Positions 8,423-19,300 of a stretch of DNA of 64,000 bases are shown here, in pieces. Under the pieces are notes generated by a model, which was not told the origin of the DNA, searched no databases, and worked only from the letters and a program-made list of their open reading frames with translations. A program made the position numbers and the translations under genes. This DNA is from Thermonema lapsum (GTDB lineage Bacteria > Bacteroidota > Bacteroidia > Cytophagales > Thermonemataceae): the NCBI RefSeq assembly GCF_011761635.1, contig NZ_JAASRN010000002.1, positions 372,001 through 436,000 of the forward strand, given 5' to 3'. The first letter of the stretch is position 1. Every line of letters begins with the position of its first letter.

Positions 8423-11400
8423 CTATTGCGTGAAGTTGTAGCGCAACTGAAAACCAAAGGCAGTGTCTTTGCGCACAAAAGCATTCGACACGCGCGGCGT
8501 ATTGATAAGACGCTCAAAATAGACTTGAAAGGTCAAGCGTTGGTCTACGTTGTAAGTAATGTTGGGGCGCAGCTGGAAATTGCGGTTGCCCGCCGTAAAC
8601 ACATTCTCTTCGCCTATGCGCCGTTGGATGGTACGTGTGTCGCGTATAGCAAAATCGACGCGAAAAAGCACGTCGTTTTTCAGCACGATGGGCTTGCGGT
8701 CGCTGTCGCGAAAAGGCAGCTTCATGTTGCGCGCTGTATAGCCCAAACCTATGATAAAGTCTTCGCTGCGAGACTCCGTTACTTGCGTATTCGAGAGGTT
8801 AAGGGTTATATCACGCCCTTTGTTGTAGTCTAAGCGCAAATTCAAGTTGCTGTTGGTACGCAGGTTCACGCCAATCAAAGGGTTGAAGCGCTCCGACAAA
8901 CGCACCCCATTGAGCACATATACCGGCACATAAAACCCTTGGTCGTTGAGTGCCGAAGGTAGTAGGTAATTGTATTCAAGCACTTGTGCCCCAATGAGTG
9001 CTTCGTCTTGATAGCGCAAAGAAGAAGTGTAGTTGTTGATTTGGTATTCTGCCGTATAGTTGTGCGACAAAGCGATGTTATTGAACCACTGTTTCAAGAA
9101 AGAAAGACGGCTCAAACCATTGTAGGTAATGCGCCAGTTGGGTAAAGGCAATGCCGGAAAGGCAGATAAGCTCACGGATTGCGCCGACCGTCCGCTATAG
9201 GCTGCTGCAAACGCTGGCACCAACACATCCTGCCCGTTCAGGTCATAGCTACCACTGTTGGGGTTGATTGCTTGCAAGCGCTGCTGTATTAGCTGACGAT
9301 TCGCCACAAAGCGCTCGAAGGTGGAGGAAAGTAGTCCTTTGTCGCTTCGCTCAAAAGCCGTACCGATGAGTATGGTAGAAACAGTGTAGCTACCTGTACG
9401 CACTGGCGACAACGAACGGAAACTATTCGTAACGGGGTCGTAGCGGTAAATTTCGTTGTAGCCTACCGTGCGGGAACGCTTGGCATCCAACTGTATTTTA
9501 AAATCTTGGAAAGGCTCGAGGTTTGCCTGCGCTGTTAGGTTTTCGGTTATCGTCTGTCGGAACGGCTGATTCAGCAGGATGCCGGTAGTGTCTGCTTTTT
9601 GCACCAGCCATCCGTTTTTGGCTGCTATGCGACGGATGTCGGGGTTTTGGCTGCCCAACACAAATTCCCAGCCGGGGGCTTGCCATGCTTCGTCCAAGCC
9701 CAAGTATTTGGGACGCGGCAAGAAGCCGGGCAGGGTAGTTCCCTCTTGCTTCGAATAGTTTACATTCACATTGCGCAACATCATGAGCGGGCGCAAGATG
9801 GCTTTCAATATTTCGCGGCTTTTCTTTTGTGTGGTGTCTTTTTTGGTTTGGGTGCGGCGACTACTTGCTTGATTGATTTCGTTTAAAATCTTCACTTTGT
9901 TGTAGAGTTTCAAGAGGTCAGCACGTGTGCGTAGACTTTGTTCCCGAGCATTCAATATCACATTGCCCACGCTGTCTTCCAAGCCCAACGAAGCTGCCTG
10001 CCACTGATAATTGACCGTATAGGCAGCATCGGCACTCAGCCAGTCGGTTAAGGGCAGTTTATCGAGCGGCAATTTGTAGTTTGCCGAAACCGTTTGCTTG
10101 AAATTCTTCATACGCCCCAAACGTCTGAGATTTGCCCACACCGAATCGCGGTTGGCTTGGGTATCTATTTCACCGGCGGGCTCGTCTATGACGGCAAAGG
10201 CATCGGCATTGTAATTCAAATTCAAGCTCTTGGTAAAAGCAAACTGCAAGCTGTAGAAGCGGTTGAAGGTATAATATTTTTCATAGAAAGGCGCAAACTG
10301 AAAAGTTGAAAAGTCGGCATCGCGGAATTGGGTGCGGGTGAAGGTGCGGTCCAGCTCTCCCCGCAGGTTGATAGCCGTAGGCTGCATGATGAGATTGAAA
10401 TCACGCAACAGGCGCAACCAAGGCGACTGCATCCACGATACATTCTTGAAAGGCTCCCATGGTTTGGGTTGAAAATTGAAATTATAGGTAAGGGCATTGC
10501 GCCAACGCTGTTGCCTATACGAGGCGGTGGTCATGTCGCTGCGTTCAATTTCGCTGTATGACCAGCTATAGGCGAAGTTGGCAATATCCCACAAATGCGG
10601 CTTGGTGTTAGGGTTGGTTTTCAACTTGCGCACGTTGGTAAAGTTGATGCTACGGCGCGTTTCGTTGGTTTCTACCAGTTGGCGGTACTGACGCCGCTGG
10701 GCATCACTATCGAATTTACCCAAAGAGGCGTCTAACTTTACGTCTGGGTCCAGAGGGTCATACTCTGGCGATATGTTCGTGCGCTGATAACTCACAAAGA
10801 GGGGAATACGCAAGCCTGCTTTGGCAGGGAAGAATTTATCCAAAGCAACGTTTGCCTGCACATCAAAGCTTTTGGTGTTGTTCAGTGTGCGTTGATAGAT
10901 GCGCTGATTCAGCCCGCCAAAACCAAAAGTCTCCAACTTGGCATTGGCTGAGATGTTGGCAAAATCAGCCATTTGCAGATTCAGCCGCGAGGTAGCAGCC
11001 ACGCCTTTGGTTTGTTCGTAGCCTGTGGCACGGAACTCATTGAACCACACACACACCGACTTGGCTCTTCCGTCATCGCCGCTGCTTAGCTTGGGGTTTT
11101 TGATGCCGAGCATCAAAGTAGTAACAGCGCTCAGGTCGGGATTGCCCACCACCGTAATGCGGTAATTACCCACTTGGCGCGTATAGGGAAGGAAGACATC
11201 TCTGCGGAAGCCTCGTTCGTTGTTTCTTGCTACTTTGGTTGCCACCAGCTCGTCCAAGGCTATGTCCAGCTCATTGGCACGCTTCCAAATCAGCTCTTGG
11301 CGCGCCTGCCGTGTGGGGGCACTCAATACCTCTTGCAGGGTGGTCAGCTCCAAAGGCACTTCTATTTCGTAATAGTTTTGGGTGAAGTCCGTTCCTACTC

Positions 11401-14400
11401 GTATGATAGCCGCTACCTCGCCGTCTTGAGTAACGCCCGTCAGGTCGTGAGCATGGATGTACATCTTCAGCCGCTTGTAAAACAGAAGGTTGAGATTCAC
11501 ATTTTTAAAAGCGGCGCGGGCATCTCCGTCTTGCAGGTCTTGCACACACAACTGAATGGACTGCTCGTTGAGTTCGCGGTTGTTGATGCTGGTTACGTCG
11601 CGGTCGCGTATAGCCCCCGGCGGCAGGTCATAAGGCATGCTTTCGCCGTCGATGGCAGCGTTTTCTTCCAAGTTTACTGTAGAAAGCACGAAGGAAGGGT
11701 CGTAGGGCTCGGAAGGCAGCTGGTAGCCTTTCTGACTGAGGTCGCCCAGATAGCGGCGCCACTGGTTGGCAACCAGTTGAAACTGAGCCATGCGCAGCAC
11801 TGCTGGCTGTGAAAAGCCGGTTAAAACCAAACGCATGAAACGGATAGACTTAAAACCCTCGATATTGCCTACTTTGCCGTCGGGCTCTCGGATGGGAATA
11901 CGGAATTGGTACCATGTAACTTTATCGCCTTTGGTGATGTTGGGGTCCGACACTTCTACCTTATCCACAATGTAGTTTTTGCCCACCACCAAGTCTTGTG
12001 GGCGCAGCGAGATGCGATATTCATAGTAAGCATCCAAGTCGTTGAGCGTATTGTCTTGGTTGAGGTCTTCGTTGTCGGGCAAGTTGGTGCCGGCAGGGGT
12101 AATCAAGCCACTGCCTGCATTCTCGGGCGAGTTGTTTTCGGTGTTGTTATAGTACTTGTAGCGCTCAATGATTTTGGCATTTTTGGCATCCCAGCGGCTG
12201 TCGAAATAAAAGCGGAAGTTGTCGGCAGAGGGGTCTTCCTCAATGGCGGCACGCACTGCTGGCGGCAAGCTGTTCAAAAAGCTTTGGTAGAAAGTGGCTT
12301 CTTCATCATTACGCACACCGTCTAAACCTACGTCCTGCAAGGCACGCGCCCCCGGCTCATTACTGAAAGCATTGACAAGGAAAGGCTGATTGGGTACATA
12401 ACCCCAAACGGTTTGGTCTTTGCTGCCTTCCGGGGTTACGGGCAAGCCATTTTCAAAGAAGTGGCGGCTGTCAGGAATCACATCTTCGCTGATAGTTCCC
12501 AAGTGGAAATACAGCTCTCCGCCGGTGGTGTTGTTCACGCCGTTGGTGCCGTCCACAATCACGCGCCCGCGCTCGCCGCTAATGAAGGGGTCGAGCAGCC
12601 AGAACTCGATGTATTCCACATTGGCATTGTCGAAGTCCACTTGGTTGAGGATGGCATGAGTAATAGCCCCAAAGTTTTGCGTAGGATTGAGCAGCTTGCC
12701 TTCGGCTGTCAAGTTAGGGTTGAAATTGTAAGGACCACGCTCGTCGGGGAAAAAAGCCAAATCAAAGGTAGTTTCGTTGGTAACGATGTTACTAAATTGC
12801 CGGTTGGGAAATATTTCTTGGGGTACAATGGGGCGCATGTAATGGTTTTGTAGGTCTTGGTCGCTGATGTTTGAAGGACGCCCGTTGACCCCACTGCGAA
12901 AGAAGGTATTGTCTATGTTATACCAAGCCAGGCGTGCACGGCGGTAGTTGGCTTTCAGGGGGTCGGGGTTTGAGGGGTCTATAAACTGCGGCGGGGTAGC
13001 ACCCAGTTTCCAACGCAAGTTGGCAGTGCGCCCCAAGTCGAAAGGGGTGCGGGTACCTTCGAAATCATCGATATAGGAAACAGCGCCGCTCAGGCGGGCA
13101 GCCCCAGGGTGCAGCTGCGCTACTTCAGCCTGAAAGGTGATGCTTGACTTTTCTTTGGTCTGTATTAAAGGCAAAGCATCGGTGAGGCGTGTCAAGAAGC
13201 GCGACTCTTTCTTCAGCGATACATCCGCCCCAATCATGGTGTTGTTGATGGCTTCGGACCCCATCGCCACACGGGTCAGGATGGGACGCTCACGCAGGTT
13301 CACAATTGTGGCGCCTATGTTCACATCGCGGTCAAGGGCATAATCAAAGCGGGCACCCATATAGGTGCGGGTTTGTAAGTTGAAGAAGTCTGCTTTTTCG
13401 TAGTCAATAGTAATCTCTTTGCCCGATGCCAAGATAGCATCATTGATGATGGTTACCTGCCCGGTGCTGTAGTTCACGATATAGTCGGTGCCTTCGGTGA
13501 GCTGTATGCCGCCGGCTTTGACTATCACCGAGCCTTGTGCCACATTGATACCGGGTAGGAAGACACTACTACCCGAGCTGCCTTCGTATTGCCCCACTAA
13601 AAAGAATTTGTTTTTGTTGGCGTAATTGTTTTCAGCGTCGTTGCGGGTAGTTTTATACAGCTCTTCAAACACGTACTTGTCTATCAGCAGTGCTTCTGCC
13701 ACCGGGTCGAAATATTGCTTGAGATACTTTCCGAAAGGTTCAAGCACAGGGAATATAATCAAGCCTTGTGCGGTGTTGATGGTTAGCCCTTCCACAAAGT
13801 CAAAGTTGCCATCACCTATGGAATTGCCTTGTGCATCTATTTGACGGTCGCCCCGAGGGTTTAGCTCGTCCAAGCCAAACAGCTTGAGCAAGGGCACATT
13901 CTTGGTGTTCCTTCCTTCATGCAGTGCGGGGTTATCCAAGCCGGTGAGGTCATCGCGGTAAATTACCCGCAATCGAAAGTTGTCGGCTTTGATTTGCGAG
14001 GCATTCAACGAATAAATGTTCTTCATCATCAAGTCCCAGGTGGGCAGATTGGTGCGTATAGCCGGCGGACGCAACATTTTCAAAAAGATGGCTTCACTTT
14101 CTGGGCGGTTCAGGTAATCGTCAGACAACTCCCCCACACGATAGACATTTCCGTTATAGGTGTATTCGAAAGCTACCGCCAACACTTCGTCGTTGCGCAG
14201 CGGTGTGTTCAGTGTGATATAGCCCAATTGAGGATGAAAGCTATATTCGTTAGGCTCGAGTTTGCGTGCCGAACGCAAAACCGTGAAGTCGTCGCCATTG
14301 CTGAGCCCCTGCGCCTGCAATGCTGTAACCAGCTGCTCTATGTCTCTGTAAACAGCGTTGGCAGTAAGGTTGGCAAACAGCTGATTGGCATTGTTGCTTG

Positions 14401-15613
14401 CCGGCTGTTGTGGATTGCCACTCCCCACAAACGGATTGCCACTGCGGTAAGGGTTGCCTTCGCCCAAATCAGTAAAAGCCACAATATTGCGCAAGCCGGT
14501 AGCCGTGTTGGCACGATTGGTTACATACACCTCTACCCGTGTAACAAGCACCCCAGAATTGACCAGCGGCAGAGTGCGCAGTGCCGGCTCGTAGCGGCTG
14601 CGATGGAAGTGCGAAAGGAAGAAGTGGCGGTTTTCGTCGTAGTTGCTAGCACGTATTTCGTATTTGCGCAGCTGTGCCCCGCCCTGTATCGATATTTGGT
14701 CTGCGGTAGAACGTTTTTGCGAGAAGACCCCTTGCACACGCAAACGCCCAAACTGAAGCTCGGTTTTCAGCCCAAACAGGCTTTGACTGCCTTGAATCAA
14801 AGAAGTAGGCAAAGCAAAATTCACATTGCCGAATTCTATCTTCCGGATAATCTCTTCGGGATAGCCGGTATATTCTACTTTAAAGTTGTTTTCGAAGTCG
14901 AAGCTGGCTTGTGTGTTGAAATTGGTCGTGATGCGCAGCTTGTCGCCCACCTGCCCCGTCAAATTCAGGTTGGCTTGTGGGTCAAAGTCGAAAGTACCCG
15001 TGCGTTGGCGTGCCGCTGGAATCGCCGGATTGGCAATACGCTGTGAACGGTAGGCAAAATCCAAGTTCACATAACCTGTAGGGCGGAATTCGACGTAATC
15101 GCCGCCAAAGATGAGCCCAAACAAACGGTTGGTTACCGGAATACGCGGACGAAATCCCTTTGCCGTGGCAGTGGTGGACTCTTCGCTCACGCCTCCCCCT
15201 TCACGCCGCCAAAACTCTTGTTCGGCAAACTGCTCTTCCAGACGAAACAAAGTATCGTAGGGCAGCAAAGTGGGATAACGGTAGGGTAGGTTGCCGATGC
15301 GCTCGTCTATATAGAAATAGCGTAGGCTGGTGTCCAGACGCACCTCCCGCTGCAGCGCCGAAGGCTGAAGGTCGAATAGCGAGCGGCTGGGGCGGTAAGA
15401 AAAGGGGTCTGCCCAACGGTAGCGCGGGCGAAAGGCAGGGAAGCGCTCCGGCTTATATTTCTTCAAGGTGTCGAGCGTGTCTTTGGGCAGTGCCTCCTTG
15501 AGTTGCATAGACACCGGCACCTTCAGTTGTGTGGGTGCAGCACTACGGTGCCACGACAAACCAGCAATGCCAAGCCAAAGAATGAGCGATAAAACTATAT
15601 TTCCGGGGGTCAA
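8423..15613 (-). CDS. sprA: SprA, outer-membrane translocon of the type IX secretion system
   Basis: A very large beta-barrel protein (2,396 residues) that forms the outer-membrane channel of the type IX secretion system, needed for gliding and for export of proteins with T9SS C-terminal signals. Residues 1-25 are a signal peptide. Length, the long series of aromatic/polar alternating strands, conserved stretches (for example FLPGINVAQGSV, VSYIDDFEGTRTPFDLG, KSVCVWFNEFRATGYEQTKG) and a C-terminus ending in a beta-strand (FGFQLRYNFTQ) all match SprA/Sov. No frameshift or truncation is visible over 7.2 kb. ruvA lies 61 bases upstream on the same strand, a neighbourhood seen in other Bacteroidota. 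It places the organism among T9SS-bearing Bacteroidota. Confidence 0.97.
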   Translation of the reverse strand: MTPGNIVLSLILWLGIAGLSWHRSAAPTQLKVPVSMQLKEALPKDTLDTLKKYKPERFPAFRPRYRWADPFSYRPSRSLFDLQPSALQREVRLDTSLRYFYIDERIGNLPYRYPTLLPYDTLFRLEEQFAEQEFWRREGGGVSEESTTATAKGFRPRIPVTNRLFGLIFGGDYVEFRPTGYVNLDFAYRSQRIANPAIPAARQRTGTFDFDPQANLNLTGQVGDKLRITTNFNTQASFDFENNFKVEYTGYPEEIIRKIEFGNVNFALPTSLIQGSQSLFGLKTELQFGRLRVQGVFSQKRSTADQISIQGGAQLRKYEIRASNYDENRHFFLSHFHRSRYEPALRTLPLVNSGVLVTRVEVYVTNRANTATGLRNIVAFTDLGEGNPYRSGNPFVGSGNPQQPASNNANQLFANLTANAVYRDIEQLVTALQAQGLSNGDDFTVLRSARKLEPNEYSFHPQLGYITLNTPLRNDEVLAVAFEYTYNGNVYRVGELSDDYLNRPESEAIFLKMLRPPAIRTNLPTWDLMMKNIYSLNASQIKADNFRLRVIYRDDLTGLDNPALHEGRNTKNVPLLKLFGLDELNPRGDRQIDAQGNSIGDGNFDFVEGLTINTAQGLIIFPVLEPFGKYLKQYFDPVAEALLIDKYVFEELYKTTRNDAENNYANKNKFFLVGQYEGSSGSSVFLPGINVAQGSVIVKAGGIQLTEGTDYIVNYSTGQVTIINDAILASGKEITIDYEKADFFNLQTRTYMGARFDYALDRDVNIGATIVNLRERPILTRVAMGSEAINNTMIGADVSLKKESRFLTRLTDALPLIQTKEKSSITFQAEVAQLHPGAARLSGAVSYIDDFEGTRTPFDLGRTANLRWKLGATPPQFIDPSNPDPLKANYRRARLAWYNIDNTFFRSGVNGRPSNISDQDLQNHYMRPIVPQEIFPNRQFSNIVTNETTFDLAFFPDERGPYNFNPNLTAEGKLLNPTQNFGAITHAILNQVDFDNANVEYIEFWLLDPFISGERGRVIVDGTNGVNNTTGGELYFHLGTISEDVIPDSRHFFENGLPVTPEGSKDQTVWGYVPNQPFLVNAFSNEPGARALQDVGLDGVRNDEEATFYQSFLNSLPPAVRAAIEEDPSADNFRFYFDSRWDAKNAKIIERYKYYNNTENNSPENAGSGLITPAGTNLPDNEDLNQDNTLNDLDAYYEYRISLRPQDLVVGKNYIVDKVEVSDPNITKGDKVTWYQFRIPIREPDGKVGNIEGFKSIRFMRLVLTGFSQPAVLRMAQFQLVANQWRRYLGDLSQKGYQLPSEPYDPSFVLSTVNLEENAAIDGESMPYDLPPGAIRDRDVTSINNRELNEQSIQLCVQDLQDGDARAAFKNVNLNLLFYKRLKMYIHAHDLTGVTQDGEVAAIIRVGTDFTQNYYEIEVPLELTTLQEVLSAPTRQARQELIWKRANELDIALDELVATKVARNNERGFRRDVFLPYTRQVGNYRITVVGNPDLSAVTTLMLGIKNPKLSSGDDGRAKSVCVWFNEFRATGYEQTKGVAATSRLNLQMADFANISANAKLETFGFGGLNQRIYQRTLNNTKSFDVQANVALDKFFPAKAGLRIPLFVSYQRTNISPEYDPLDPDVKLDASLGKFDSDAQRRQYRQLVETNETRRSINFTNVRKLKTNPNTKPHLWDIANFAYSWSYSEIERSDMTTASYRQQRWRNALTYNFNFQPKPWEPFKNVSWMQSPWLRLLRDFNLIMQPTAINLRGELDRTFTRTQFRDADFSTFQFAPFYEKYYTFNRFYSLQFAFTKSLNLNYNADAFAVIDEPAGEIDTQANRDSVWANLRRLGRMKNFKQTVSANYKLPLDKLPLTDWLSADAAYTVNYQWQAASLGLEDSVGNVILNAREQSLRTRADLLKLYNKVKILNEINQASSRRTQTKKDTTQKKSREILKAILRPLMMLRNVNVNYSKQEGTTLPGFLPRPKYLGLDEAWQAPGWEFVLGSQNPDIRRIAAKNGWLVQKADTTGILLNQPFRQTITENLTAQANLEPFQDFKIQLDAKRSRTVGYNEIYRYDPVTNSFRSLSPVRTGSYTVSTILIGTAFERSDKGLLSSTFERFVANRQLIQQRLQAINPNSGSYDLNGQDVLVPAFAAAYSGRSAQSVSLSAFPALPLPNWRITYNGLSRLSFLKQWFNNIALSHNYTAEYQINNYTSSLRYQDEALIGAQVLEYNYLLPSALNDQGFYVPVYVLNGVRLSERFNPLIGVNLRTNSNLNLRLDYNKGRDITLNLSNTQVTESRSEDFIIGLGYTARNMKLPFRDSDRKPIVLKNDVLFRVDFAIRDTRTIQRRIGEENVFTAGNRNFQLRPNITYNVDQRLTFQVYFERLINTPRVSNAFVRKDTAFGFQLRYNFTQ

Positions 15614-15674
15614 GGCTGTTTCTTTTTTGACTTTAATTCAATGCACTACGATTTTGAAGCCCCAAAGATGGCAG

Positions 15675-16274
15675 TTATACATTGAGTGCCCGTTTAATCA
15701 ACTCCTCCAAGGCAATGTCTTCGCCTTTGAGGCTTCTGAGCACCAAACGCACATTTTTTTCGGCAGTGGCTTTGGGTAACCCCAAGACCACTAAAGCTTG
15801 TACGGCTTCGTCCTGCAGACGATGGTAGGGTTGTGTGATGCCTTCTCCGGGTAGCAGCTCGGGCATTTGTTTGCGCGCCTTGTCTTTGAGTTCCACCACT
15901 GCCCGCATGGCGGTTTTCTCTCCTACGCCCTTGATGGACTTGAGGCGTTTGACGTCTTCTTGAACTATAGCCATAGTCAACTCCTGTGGACTCATCGCCG
16001 AAAGCATCATCAATGCCGTATTGGCACCTATGCCGGATACACTCATGAGCATCAAAAAAAGCTCTTTTTCTACCTCCGACGCAAAACCATACAAGCTATG
16101 AGCGTTTTCTTGTACGTGAAAATGCACATATAGTTGCTGTTCTTCGCCTTTTTGGGCGCTTATTTGAGCATAGGTGTTCAGCGATATTTTAATGAAATAG
16201 CCCACCCCCTGCACATCAAGCACCACATGGGTAGGCTCCTTCTGCACCAAAACACCGCGTATGTAGGAAAACAT
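15675..16274 (-). CDS. ruvA: Holliday junction branch migration protein RuvA
   Basis: The DNA-junction-binding subunit of the RuvABC resolvasome, 199 residues, the standard length. The N-terminal OB domain begins MFSYIRGVLV. Two helix-hairpin-helix motifs follow, LMSVSGIGANTALMMLS and LKSIKGVGEKTAMRAVVEL. A linker and the C-terminal RuvB-binding helical domain (EAVQALVVLGLPKATAEKNV) complete the protein. It lies directly upstream of sprA and is probably co-transcribed with it. No ruvB or ruvC is in the window. Confidence 0.96.
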   Translation of the reverse strand: MFSYIRGVLVQKEPTHVVLDVQGVGYFIKISLNTYAQISAQKGEEQQLYVHFHVQENAHSLYGFASEVEKELFLMLMSVSGIGANTALMMLSAMSPQELTMAIVQEDVKRLKSIKGVGEKTAMRAVVELKDKARKQMPELLPGEGITQPYHRLQDEAVQALVVLGLPKATAEKNVRLVLRSLKGEDIALEELIKRALNV

Positions 16275-16387
16275 AAAACATTATTTTGTCAACGGACGCA
16301 AAATGTAGGCAGTTATTTTACAAACAAACTGCTTACACAAGCTTCAAATCTAAGTACAATGTAAGAGAAAAACAAAAGTGCAAGCAC

Positions 16388-19300
16388 TCAGCTTTTGTAA
16401 GGAGGACTTTTGTAGCGCATCCGCCATTGGTCAAGCCATAGCAACAGGCGTTCCAACCAACGCCAGTACAGTGCCCAGTAAAGCACAAAGGTCATTGCCC
16501 AAAGCACCAACATATTCACATAAAAGGTATCCCATGCTGCGCCCCATTTCCATTTTACTGGTGCAAAAAAGTGTGTAAAAAAGCCGTTGCCATCCAGATA
16601 AGCCAAATAAACGTTCGGGCGGTAGCCTTCGGCGGTCAAGCGCACGAAGTTGCCCATGTCTATATTGTTCACGAAGCGCTCTACGGCTTCATTGTGGGAA
16701 TGCAGATACAGCCTCTGGTAGGTTTGTTTGGCGGTGGCATTCCGCGTTTGTAGTTCGCTCCAGCGCTTCAGGCTTAAACGTGCCTGCTCGCCCCGCTCCA
16801 TATAATATGCCCGCATATGGCGCAGCAGCGAATCCAACAGGGGTACTACAGCAGGGAGCTTTTCATTGGTAGCCTCACGCAACACAGCTACTACTGGCAG
16901 ATAGCGCGGATGTTGCTCTAAAAACGGCTCCCCTTCCATGGTATTGCCGATGACAGTTGCCCAGTAAATTGCACGCTGTCCCATAGCTATTGAGTCTTTG
17001 GCTGCCATCAAGCGCTCATGCAAAAAGATTGCTTTGTATTCGCTTTCGGCTATTTGCTTCTTCCATTCATACTGGGGACGCATGAAGCTATTGTCGCGAA
17101 ATTGCTCCAGCATAAGGGCTTCAAAAGCCCAGCGCGACGCTACCCAGTGGCTGATGGATGGTATATGGGTGGTGGCATGTGCCACTAAGGTAGGGTTCAT
17201 GCGATCGAAGCGCACCACTACACCCCCTAAAATAAGCTGTGGAATCAGCAAGATGGGAATGGATATGTAAATCACGGTAGACTTCTTGAAGGCAGATGAA
17301 AGGTTCAATGCTAATAAATTGGCAAAACAAGCCGTAGAGAATAGTATCAGCCAATATTCATCAAACAAAGCCCATTCTATGCCTATGGTCAAGTTACCCA
17401 CCAGAGTAAGCAAGGTGGTCTGTACCGCCGAAAGTCCAAACAAAATAGTGGCTTTTGCCAGCAGGTAACTGTGTCGGTTAAGTGCCAAAAAACGCTCTCG
17501 GAACAAAATGCGCTTGTCTTTGAGTATTTCTTCTGCTCCGATGGTCATACCCATAAACAAAGCAATGATGACCGCCACGAAGATATAAGCCGGTAAGTTG
17601 CTGTTGTGAAAGAGGGTGTAGTTTGTATGACCTTCTTCTAAAGGATAGTAACGATTGATATAAGCCAACAGAAAAGCCAAGACCGGCGCCTGAAGTATGG
17701 CAAGGGTCATATAAGAAGGTGAACTTAGTTTTATGCGGGCATCGCGCAAGGCAAACAAAGTCCATTGTTTGAAAAAAGAAGGACGCACCAGCTGACTTGT
17801 CAGGGGCTTCAGCTCGCCTGCCGAACCCGCCATCCCAGCAATTTCTTTGCTGTATTGTTGAAAAAGCTCATGCCATTGGCGTGGGGTGCGTTTCCGTTTA
17901 TTGGTAAAGCGCCCATATTCATCTACCACCCGCATTTCGATGATATCGAAGAGTTGCTCCACAGCTATATTACCGCATTCGTGGCATTCTATGTACTTGC
18001 TATTGACCTGACTGGCTGCGTTCTTGAAATAAGTCAAAGCATCGACAGGCTTGCCTGCGTAAATCAAATAGCCGCCCAAGTCCAAGATGTACAAGCTGTC
18101 GAGCATTTTGAAAATGTCAGAAGAGGGTTGATGCAAGACGGTGATGACCAGCTTGCCTTTCAAAGCCAATTCTTTGAGCAGGTCCATGACATTTTCCGAG
18201 TCGCGCGACGACAGACCGGAAGTAGGCTCGTCGACAAAGAGCACCGCCGGCTCGCGCAGCAACTCAAGCGCTATATTCAGACGCTTGCGTTGCCCGCCAC
18301 TCAATATGCGGTCCAGCTCGTCGCCTACGGTCAGATGCCGCACCTCGTATAAACCCAAATCCTGCAGCGTTTTGTTTACCTTTTGTTTAATGGCTTCTTC
18401 TGTCAAGTTGCCAAAACATAGGCGCGCAGCATAGTAAAGGTTTTCATATACGGTCAACTCTTCAATCAAGAAGTCTTGCTGTGGCACGAAACCGATGATG
18501 CCCGCCATGCCTCCGGCGTGTACATCTACTCCATTCACAGTTACTTTGCCTGCTTGTGGTTTTTTGATACCTGCCAGCAACTCAATCAAAGTAGATTTGC
18601 CACTGCCACTGGCGCCCATAATACCTACTAAGTTGCCGCCATATTCTTGGATAGACAGTGTTTTGATGGCTTCCACCCCTGAGGGAAAGCGATAAGCTAT
18701 CTGCTCAGCACGTAAAACGATGGGCTGGCGGTGCCTTTCTTGTAAAAAAGAGCGCACAATGTCGCTATAGTAAATAGGCTCGATACGCGCCCCCCGAATG
18801 CTACTGCCGGGCGGCAAAGGGTAGATATGCAGTGGGTGCATCAACACGCCGTTGAGATAGTACTCTTTGTCGCCAATATATTTTGCGAAGTAAGCCTCCA
18901 CACTGGGCACCCTCAGTATCACGAGTGTTCCTTGCAGCTGTGGCACGATTATGCTACGTCCATAGACGAGCGGCTCTGCAGAGGGTGCATGCAAGCACAG
19001 CAAAAGCGGCTCTTGCAAGCGAGGCAAAGGGGCTTCTTCTGTTACAAAGTGTTTGATGGCTGCATATTCGCCGGGCTCTATGTTGAAAATGGTGGCTACG
19101 GTATCCAAAAAATCTTCTTCTTGTAGGCTAATGCGGTGGTCCACGTTCACCAGTTCAAGCAGACGAATCAGTACCACTACTTTTTGCTGTTGCGTCAGCT
19201 CTTTGATGATTTGGGTAGCCAGTCGCAGCATACGCGACGACAAACGCACCGGTGTGAGCTTCATTCCTTCTTCATACACTTCAGAGGTGCTCTGTGTGGC

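Noticed and set aside
13919-15046. 375-codon open frame on the plus strand opposite sprA
   Set aside because: It is the antisense shadow of a highly conserved large gene; its translation has no domain pattern and runs across conserved SprA codons.
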